Below the pieces are notes generated by a model. That model saw nothing but the letters and a program-made list of their open reading frames with translations, was not told the DNA's origin and ran no database searches. Shown one piece after another: positions 6,111 to 10,174 of a DNA stretch of 10,174 nucleotides (positions are counted from its first letter, which is position 1; every line of letters begins with the position of its first letter). Origin of the DNA: an uncultured beta proteobacterium (GTDB lineage: Bacteria > Pseudomonadota > Gammaproteobacteria > Burkholderiales > Burkholderiaceae_C); contig CAISIP010000571.1 in the NCBI GenBank assembly GCA_903885415.1, positions 1 through 10,174 on the forward strand, in the 5' to 3' direction. Both the position numbers and the translations under genes were made by a program.

Positions 6111-7154
6111 TCAGCCCGGAAAGTTCTCGGGTATCTTGGCTTTGCTGCGCGCCTCGGCAGCGCTGATGCTGTTGCGCCGCACCAGATCGGCCAAATTCTG
6201 GTCGAGCGTCTGCATGCCCACGCTGTTGCCGGTCTGGATCGACGAATACATTTGCGCAACCTTCGCCTCGCGGATAAGGTTACGGATCGCGTTGGTACCG
6301 ATCATGATTTCATGCGCCGCGACCCGTCCTTGCCCGTCCTTGGTCTTGCACAGGGTCTGCGATATGACCGCCTGCAGCGACTCCGACAGCATGGCGCGCA
6401 CCATCTCCTTCTCGTCGGCGGGAAACACGTCGATGATCCGGTCGATGGTCTTTGCCGCGCTCGATGTGTGCAGCGTGCCCAGCACCAGATGGCCGGTTTC
6501 GGCGGCCGTTATCGCCAGCCGGATCGTCTCGAGGTCGCGCATCTCGCCCACCAGGATGCAGTCCGGGTCTTCGCGCAGCGCCGAACGCAGCGCCGCTGCA
6601 AAGCTGCGGGTGTGCGTGCCGACCTCGCGCTGGTTGACCAGACACTTCTTAGACACATGGACAAATTCGATCGGATCCTCCACCGTCAGGATGTGGCCGT
6701 ACTCGTTGTCGTTGAGGTAGTTGACCATCGCCGCCAGCGTGGTCGACTTGCCCGAGCCGGTGGGCCCCGTTACCAGCACCAGTCCGCGCGGCTTGAGCGC
6801 GAGTTCGGCCAATATCCTGGGCGCGTTGAGTTGTTCGAGCGACAGGATTTGGGACGGTATGGTCCTGAAGACCGCCCCCGCACCGCGGCTGTGGTTAAAA
6901 GCGTTAACCCTGAACCGCGCGAGCCCGTCGATCTCGAAGGAGAAATCGAGTTCAAGGAACTCTTCGTAGGTCTTGCGCTGGTGGTCGTTCATGATGTCGT
7001 AGACCATCGCGTGAACCGTTTTGTGGTCGAGCGGCTCCATGTTGATGCGGCGAACGTCTCCATGCACCCGGATCATCGGCGGCAGGTCGGCCGACAAATG
7101 CAGGTCCGAGGCGTTGTTCTTCACGCTGAAAGCCAGCAACTGGGATATGTCCAC
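6111..7154 (-). CDS. pilT: Type IV pilus retraction ATPase PilT
   Basis: A 347-residue retraction motor, the standard PilT length. In order: the N-terminal domain with ASDLHLSADLPPMIRVHGDV (15-34); arginine-rich GLARFRVNAFNHSRG at 77-91; Walker A GPTGSGKST 130-138; Asp box TVEDPIEF 157-164; Walker B CILVGEMRD 199-207; His box AETGHLVLGTLHT 218-230; and the C-terminal AIRNLIRE motif at 289-296. AIRNLIRE is diagnostic for PilT and needed for retraction. The start codon is GTG (7154-7152), not ATG. It gives the family N-terminus MDISQLLAFSVKN and is preceded by GAGGA with five bases' spacing. It heads the run pilT-pilU-dehydrogenase and diverges from yggS with 44 bp between start codons. Confidence 0.97.
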   Translation of the reverse strand: MDISQLLAFSVKNNASDLHLSADLPPMIRVHGDVRRINMEPLDHKTVHAMVYDIMNDHQRKTYEEFLELDFSFEIDGLARFRVNAFNHSRGAGAVFRTIPSQILSLEQLNAPRILAELALKPRGLVLVTGPTGSGKSTTLAAMVNYLNDNEYGHILTVEDPIEFVHVSKKCLVNQREVGTHTRSFAAALRSALREDPDCILVGEMRDLETIRLAITAAETGHLVLGTLHTSSAAKTIDRIIDVFPADEKEMVRAMLSESLQAVISQTLCKTKDGQGRVAAHEIMIGTNAIRNLIREAKVAQMYSSIQTGNSVGMQTLDQNLADLVRRNSISAAEARSKAKIPENFPG

Positions 7155-7161
7155 GGATTCC

Positions 7162-7188
7162 TCGACGCTGTGCGAAGTTTGCTACGCT
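7162..7188 (+). promoter_or_regulatory. Possible yggS promoter
   Basis: TCGACG (7162-7167, four of six to TTGACA) and TACGCT (7183-7188) are separated by 15 bp, slightly short for a sigma-70 promoter. The start point would fall only a few bases before the yggS ATG, so the message would be nearly leaderless. This fits the absence of a Shine-Dalgarno, but the match is weak. Confidence 0.22.
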
Positions 7189-7198
7189 CGAAACAATT

Positions 7199-7927
7199 AT
7201 GGCAATGATCGCTGAAAATATTCAATCTATTCGCACCCGTATCGGGGCGGCTTGCCGCTCAGCAGGACGCGACCCGGAATCGGTGCGCCTGATGGCGGTT
7301 TCCAAGACTTTCGACGCTGCGGCGATCAGGACCGCGGTGACGGCCGGACAGACCGTGTTTGGCGAAAACTACATCCAGGAGGCAGTCGACAAGATCGGCG
7401 CGCTGCGCGAGTACGCTCTAGAGTGGCATTGCATCGGGCCGGTGCAGAGCAACAAGACACGCCTGGTCGCAGAGCACTTTGGCTGGGTCGATTCAATCGA
7501 CCGGCTCAAGATTGCGCAGCGTCTGAGCGAGCAGAGGCCGGCCCACCTTCCCGCGCTGCAACTGTGCATTCAGGTCAATGTCGACGGCGGCGTCAATAAG
7601 GCGGGCGTCGCGCCGAACGAGTTGCTCGCGCTGGCCCGTTTGGTCGCGCAGCTGCCGCGTCTGCGTCTGCGGGGATTGATGTCCATCCCCGAGCCTGCGG
7701 TCGACTTCCCGGCAGCCAAAGCGGTGCATGCCCGCGCCAGGGCCCTTTTCGAGTTGCTCAACGCCGATGGTCTGGAATTGGACACGCTGTCGATCGGGAT
7801 GAGCGCCGATCTGGAGGCCGCCATCCATGCTGGCAGCACCATGGTGCGCGTGGGAACCGCCATCTTTGGCGGACGTGCGGCGCCGTCCCAGACCGTCACG
7901 GCTTCTCGCGACGACGGGGTCGCCTAA
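7199..7927 (+). CDS. yggS: YggS/PLPBP family pyridoxal-phosphate homeostasis protein
   Basis: A 242-residue single-domain TIM-barrel protein resembling the N-terminal domain of alanine racemase. It binds PLP but has no known enzyme activity; in the family it keeps vitamin B6 and amino-acid pools in balance. Visible marks are the PLP lysine K36 in LMAVSKTF (31-38), FGENYIQEA 54-62, IGPVQSNKTR 79-88, QVNVDGG 125-131, GLMSIPEP 159-166, and the phosphate-binding end SIGMSADLEAAI (198-209) with MVRVGTAIFG 215-224. The family's usual HFIGPLQ is HCIGPVQ here, a mild change. ATG codons at 7199 and 7205 are both possible; neither has a Shine-Dalgarno. It diverges from pilT, an old conserved pairing in proteobacteria, and converges on a small basic gene 79 bp downstream. 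Confidence 0.95.
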   Translation: MAMIAENIQSIRTRIGAACRSAGRDPESVRLMAVSKTFDAAAIRTAVTAGQTVFGENYIQEAVDKIGALREYALEWHCIGPVQSNKTRLVAEHFGWVDSIDRLKIAQRLSEQRPAHLPALQLCIQVNVDGGVNKAGVAPNELLALARLVAQLPRLRLRGLMSIPEPAVDFPAAKAVHARARALFELLNADGLELDTLSIGMSADLEAAIHAGSTMVRVGTAIFGGRAAPSQTVTASRDDGVA

Positions 7928-7938
7928 GGGCTGCTCAA

Positions 7939-7953
7939 GCGGCAGGCTGCCGC
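7939..7953. terminator. Hairpin after yggS
   Basis: GCGGCA, loop GGC, TGCCGC: a perfect six-pair stem starting 11 bases after the yggS stop. No T-run follows, so it is a possible 3'-end structure rather than a textbook intrinsic terminator. Confidence 0.35.
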
Positions 7954-7982
7954 ACAGGGCCACCGTGGGGGCCATCCGGCGC

Positions 7983-8014
7983 GCCCCGAGGGCCCGCCCG
8001 GGGCTGTCAGCCCC
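7983..8014. terminator. Overlapping alternative GC hairpins at the end of the 54-residue gene
   Basis: Two stems share bases. GCCCCG (7983-7988) pairs with CGGGGC (7999-8004). GGGGCT (8000-8005) pairs with AGCCCC (8009-8014) around loop GTC, and this second stem contains the minus-strand TGA stop at 8009-8007. They cannot form together. The convergent setting (yggS from the left, small gene from the right) suggests a two-way transcription end; there is no U-tract. Confidence 0.35.
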
Positions 8015-8171
8015 CCTGCTTGGGGCGCTTGCCCGGATTCTTCTTGCTGCGCGTCGCGGTGCCGCGTTCAAGGCTGCGCTTCTGGCCGCGGCTTACCGGC
8101 ATGGTGTAGCCCGGCAGGGGAACGGGTTTGGGCGCGCAGCGGTCGCTTTCGGTACGAATTATTTTGGCCAT
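8007..8171 (-). CDS. Small, strongly basic protein of unknown function (54 residues)
   Basis: I found this by reading the minus strand by hand. ATG at 8171-8169 opens a 54-codon frame ending in TGA at 8009-8007. The protein starts MAKIIRTESDRCAPKPVPLP, continues with GYTMPVSRGQKR, and has a Lys/Arg-rich tail (RSLERGTATRSKKNPGKRPK). About 14 of 54 residues are Lys or Arg and few are acidic, so the predicted charge is strongly positive and nucleic-acid or ribosome contact is conceivable (inference). Codons favour G/C in the third position like the neighbouring genes, which supports real coding. An in-frame ATG four codons upstream (8183-8181) is an alternative start; GGA seven bases before 8171 is the only weak Shine-Dalgarno. 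It lies 119 bp downstream of the 71-residue gene on the same strand. I do not recognise the family. Confidence 0.6.
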   Translation of the reverse strand: MAKIIRTESDRCAPKPVPLPGYTMPVSRGQKRSLERGTATRSKKNPGKRPKQGG

Positions 8172-8290
8172 GGTGCATTCCATCAGGTTGGGTTCAACCC
8201 TCGATTAGGCCACAGTGTCGGCCAGTCGCGAACCGGAGGCTGCGATGCAAAGTGCCGCAGGGTCGGTGGGCCGCTGCGAAGGACCCCGTC

Positions 8291-8506
8291 TCAATGGTGG
8301 TGGCGCCAGCTTCCGTCCAGCGTCAGCACAAAGGACTTGACCGCGTCCACCTGTCCGGTCGCGTGACGGTAGGGTTCGCCGCAGGCGCATACGCCCAGGT
8401 AGGGCTGGATATGCGAGCAGGCCGAAACTTTTTGCAGGTAAACCGTCACCGGCTTGCTGCATTGCTTGCATCGGAAGCTCAGGGTGCGGGCGGGTTTGTT
8501 GCTCAT
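8291..8506 (-). CDS. Small cysteine-rich, putative metal-binding protein (71 residues), unknown function
   Basis: ATG at 8506-8504, stop at 8293-8291. Cysteines sit at 13 and 16 (FRCKQC), 30 (SACSH, with H32), and 40 and 42 (GVCACGEPYRHATG). The CxxC plus a later CxC looks like a small zinc-ribbon or treble-clef-like site, although the second half is CxC rather than the usual CxxC. The protein ends in SWRHHH, a natural histidine tail that could also bind metal. Codon choice is strongly G/C-ending, as in neighbouring genes. GGAG lies 12 bases upstream of the ATG, rather far. It follows the YegD-type gene by 59 bp on the same strand and may share its message, though a GATAAT at 8553-8548 could give it a separate promoter. 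I do not recognise the family; metal binding is inferred from residues only. Confidence 0.7.
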   Translation of the reverse strand: MSNKPARTLSFRCKQCSKPVTVYLQKVSACSHIQPYLGVCACGEPYRHATGQVDAVKSFVLTLDGSWRHHH

Positions 8507-8547
8507 GCGAATCTTGGACTCCGGTTCGGTGCAGGCCTGAAATCCCG

Positions 8548-8553
8548 ATTATC
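8548..8553 (-). promoter_or_regulatory. Possible -10 element for the 71-residue gene
   Basis: Minus strand GATAAT, five of six matches to TATAAT, in the 59-bp gap behind yegD. It would start transcription near 8541, about 35 nt before the ATG. No matching -35 hexamer is seen at normal spacing (a T-rich TTTTTGC lies roughly 17 bp upstream). Confidence 0.3.
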
Positions 8554-8565
8554 GCGGCGGAACGA

Positions 8566-9837
8566 TCAGGCAAAAACCCGGCGCGCGTGCAGGCCCAGCC
8601 CCTGGGCCACGCTGGCAAAGCGGTCTCCGCGCGCAACCTGGGCGCCAGGAAAGCGTGCAGCGATGCGCTCGGTCAGCGGGCGCAGCCCGGTCGAGCCCCC
8701 CGTGAAATACAGCGCGTCGACGCGCCCCGAGGCAACGCCGGCCTGGGCCAGTGTTGCGTCGGCGGCGGCGATGATCCGATCCAGATCGTTCGAGACGGCG
8801 CCGATAGCGTCTTCCTCGTTCAGCGTCACCTGAAGCCCCGGCTCAAGCAGCGCCAGGTCGATCGCTGTTTCGCCTCCTTGCGCCACGGCGATCTTCGCCG
8901 CCTCGGCCAAACCGATCAGGCCGTGCCCCAGCCGCTGGCGCACCAACGCGAGCAAGCGCGCGTGCTGGTGGTGGTCCGGATAGAACGCCTGCATCTGCTG
9001 CAGTTCCAGCACCCGTGCGGGCGCGTAGACGGTGTTGATCAGATGCCAGGTCGCGAGGTCGAAATAGACCTTGCTGGGAACCTCGCGTCCCCTGGGTCCG
9101 ATCGCCCGGTAGCCGCAGGTGGGCAGTATGGCTGCCAGTTCGATCTGGCGGTCGAAGTCGGTACCAGCGGTGTGCACTCCATGGTTGGCGAGAATATCGT
9201 CCCGACGGTCGATATGTCGGCGACGCTGGGGACCCACGCGCACCAGCGAAAAGTCCGAGGTGCCGCCGCCGATGTCGGCCACCAGCACCAGTTGTTCGCG
9301 CTGAACCCTTGACTCGAAATCCAGCGCTGCCGCAATCGGTTCGTACTGGAAATGGATTTCTTCGAACCCGACTTCGCGCGCAGCCCGCTCCAGCGCCGAC
9401 TGCGCGGCCGCGTCACGCTGCGGGTCATCGTCGACAAAGAAGACCGGGCGACCCAGAACCACACGGCGCAGCGCCTGGCCGGCCTCGCGTTCGGCCATCG
9501 CCTTGAGGTGACGCAGGTAGCCGCCTACAACCTCAAGGTAGCGCACCGAGCGGCCGCCACCGACGTCGGTCGCCTGATCCGGCAGTGTGGAGCCGAGGAT
9601 GCTCTTCATGGAGCGCATCAGCCTGCCCTCGTGGCCTTCGACGTAGGCGGCGACCGCGGCCCGGCCGTAATAGCAGTGCGGTTCTTCAAAAGCCGCGAGT
9701 CCCTCGACCGCGTAGAACACCGCGGTCGGCATGGTGCGCTGGCCAGCCTCGAGATCGACCAGTTGCACGCCCTCGTCGCGGGGAATTGCAATGGCCGAGT
9801 TGGAAGTTCCGAAATCAATCGCGCAGACGGCGGACAT
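8566..9837 (-). CDS. yegD: Hsp70-like ATPase of the YegD family (no substrate-binding domain)
   Basis: A 423-residue actin/Hsp70-fold ATPase. Phosphate loop 1 is AIDFGTSNSAIAI (6-18), phosphate loop 2 is LVADIGGGTSDFSLVRV (185-201), and the adenosine/hinge motif is LYFTGGSTGLRPL (376-388). QYEPIAAALDF (164-174) corresponds to the Hsp70 hinge helix. The protein ends about 35 residues after the adenosine motif, so the peptide-binding domain and lid of DnaK are missing. That is normal for YegD, whose cellular role is unclear. All nucleotide-site residues I can see are intact. The ATG at 9837-9835 gives the family start MSAVCAIDFGTS; no clear Shine-Dalgarno precedes it. It is the first gene of a minus-strand group with the 71- and 54-residue genes, and is divergent from rhlE across 217 bp containing several dyads. 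Confidence 0.93.
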   Translation of the reverse strand: MSAVCAIDFGTSNSAIAIPRDEGVQLVDLEAGQRTMPTAVFYAVEGLAAFEEPHCYYGRAAVAAYVEGHEGRLMRSMKSILGSTLPDQATDVGGGRSVRYLEVVGGYLRHLKAMAEREAGQALRRVVLGRPVFFVDDDPQRDAAAQSALERAAREVGFEEIHFQYEPIAAALDFESRVQREQLVLVADIGGGTSDFSLVRVGPQRRRHIDRRDDILANHGVHTAGTDFDRQIELAAILPTCGYRAIGPRGREVPSKVYFDLATWHLINTVYAPARVLELQQMQAFYPDHHQHARLLALVRQRLGHGLIGLAEAAKIAVAQGGETAIDLALLEPGLQVTLNEEDAIGAVSNDLDRIIAAADATLAQAGVASGRVDALYFTGGSTGLRPLTERIAARFPGAQVARGDRFASVAQGLGLHARRVFA

Positions 9838-9870
9838 GGTGGGTCATTCGCTGGAGCCGCTGGATCCGCA

Positions 9871-9946
9871 GGTAGCGCGTACCGCAAGGGCGGACGGGGC
9901 CGGCGGCCCCATGATCCATCCGGTGAGGCACCGGTTGGCGCGCCAA
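9871..9946. repeat. Cluster of four dyad-symmetric elements in the yegD-rhlE intergenic region
   Basis: Four inverted repeats lie within 76 bp. GGTA-5 nt-TACC is at 9871-9883. GGGGCC-GGC-GGCCCC is at 9896-9910, a perfect six-pair stem. CCGGTG-AGG-CACCGG is at 9920-9934, also perfect. TTGGCGCGCCAA is at 9935-9946, a perfect 12-bp palindrome abutting the third. If the -10 at 9974-9969 is the yegD promoter, the whole cluster lies in a ~125-nt yegD leader. The structures could be RNA hairpins, an operator, or both; no known riboswitch consensus is recognisable. Confidence 0.5.
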
Positions 9947-9966
9947 GGACGGTCCGGCAAAGCACA

Positions 9967-9979
9967 GCATTCTAGGGGT
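9967..9979 (-). promoter_or_regulatory. Putative -10 promoter element for yegD (13-bp element, copy 2)
   Basis: Minus strand ACCCCTAGAATGC, identical to 1338-1350. TAGAAT (9974 to 9969) fits a sigma-70 -10 box at five of six positions and predicts a start near 9962. No convincing -35 is visible. The -10 reading is inferred. Confidence 0.4.
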
Positions 9980-10054
9980 TCTTCGACCGGTCCATCGGCG
10001 TGCGCCAACGCGAGCCTTGGGACAGCACCGTTACACTCGCCGACCGGACCCCGC

Positions 10055-10174
10055 ATGCCATTTTCATCCCTCGGACTTTCCCCCGAACTCATTCGCGCTG
10101 TGGCCGGGCTGGGCTTTTCCGCCCCGACGCCAATCCAGTCCCGCGCCATACCCGCGGCCATCGCCGGATCCGAT
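10055..10174 (+). CDS. rhlE: DEAD-box ATP-dependent RNA helicase RhlE (N-terminal 40 residues; continues beyond window)
   Basis: ATG at 10055 opens a frame that is still open at the right edge. The 40 visible residues are MPFSSLGLSPELIRAVAGLG, then FSAPTPIQSRAIPAAIAGSD. They contain the complete Q motif of DEAD-box helicases: an upstream aromatic (F3), then GFSAPTPIQ (20-28) with Q28 contacting adenine, and IP before the expected Walker A. The pattern SLGL-SPEL-RAV and PTPIQ-AIP is typical of RhlE, which remodels rRNA during ribosome assembly and helps RNA decay in the cold. The helicase motifs I-VI are outside the window, so assignment within the RhlE/DeaD/SrmB families is from the N-terminus only. 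No strong Shine-Dalgarno is seen (upstream is CGACCGGACCCCGC). Confidence 0.87.
   Translation, partial: MPFSSLGLSPELIRAVAGLGFSAPTPIQSRAIPAAIAGSD

Noticed and set aside
4713..7208. An 831-codon open frame on the plus strand, the longest in the window
   Set aside because: It runs antisense to the dehydrogenase 5' end, pilU and pilT, all of which have complete, strongly matching motifs on the minus strand. Long antisense frames are expected in high-GC genes, and its translation shows no recognisable domain.
8186..8202. GGTTGGGTTCAACCC, which resembles a tRNA T-arm
   Set aside because: Only the short GGGTT/AACCC dyad is present. No acceptor stem, D-arm or anticodon arm can be placed around it on either strand.
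10017..10037. TTGGGACAGCACCGTTACAC upstream of rhlE as a sigma-54 promoter
   Set aside because: It only loosely recalls TGGCAC-N5-TTGCA; the -12 GC doublet is missing at the required spacing. The TACACT within it could be a sigma-70 -10 box, but there is no -35 at 16-18 bp.
1..10174. Search for a defence system, integrated element, CRISPR array or biosynthetic cluster
   Set aside because: No transposase, integrase, nuclease/toxin pair, spaced repeats or assembly-line enzymes are readable. Almost all space is filled by conserved chromosomal genes in familiar order.

Overview
This is a high-GC window. Its gene content and protein sequences fit a betaproteobacterium of the order Burkholderiales, probably close to the Comamonadaceae. 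That placement rests on the arrangement rsmI <-> yraN-diaA-dolP, on pilT-pilU divergent from yggS, and on PaaH-type, YegD and RhlE proteins; no rRNA gene is present to confirm it. The region is compact chromosomal housekeeping DNA. I see no IS element, phage gene, CRISPR array, tRNA or rRNA.

Layout. Positions 1-479 (+) hold the 3' end of a PaaH-type 3-hydroxyacyl-CoA dehydrogenase. Positions 594-2273 (-) hold rsmI followed by a glutathione S-transferase. From 2301 to 3960 (+) lies the envelope/replication cluster yraN, diaA, dolP. It starts only 27 bp from rsmI, as in the enterobacterial locus but without lpoA. From 7154 down to 3987 (-) run pilT, pilU and a 3-hydroxyisobutyrate-dehydrogenase-like gene, tightly spaced. 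yggS (7199-7927, +) diverges from pilT. From 9837 down to 8007 (-) come a YegD-type Hsp70-like ATPase, a 71-residue cysteine-rich putative metal-binding protein and a 54-residue very basic protein. The last of these is too short for a default ORF scan. The start of rhlE (DEAD-box helicase) runs off the right edge at 10055 (+).

How the genes work together. PilT and PilU are the paired retraction ATPases of type IV pili. RsmI and RhlE act on rRNA and ribosome assembly. DiaA is expected to control DnaA at the origin, and DolP is an outer-membrane-integrity lipoprotein. YggS buffers pyridoxal phosphate. The dehydrogenases and the GST are metabolic or detoxification enzymes.

No clear new defence or mobile system is present. 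The best leads are: (i) a DiaA/GmhA-family SIS protein in which nearly all sugar-phosphate and metal-site residues are replaced, including two phosphate-loop serines by cysteine; (ii) two small unrecognised genes downstream of the Hsp70-like gene; (iii) a run of perfect dyads, including a 12-bp palindrome, in the yegD-rhlE intergenic region; and (iv) an identical 13-bp promoter-like element upstream of both the GST and yegD.
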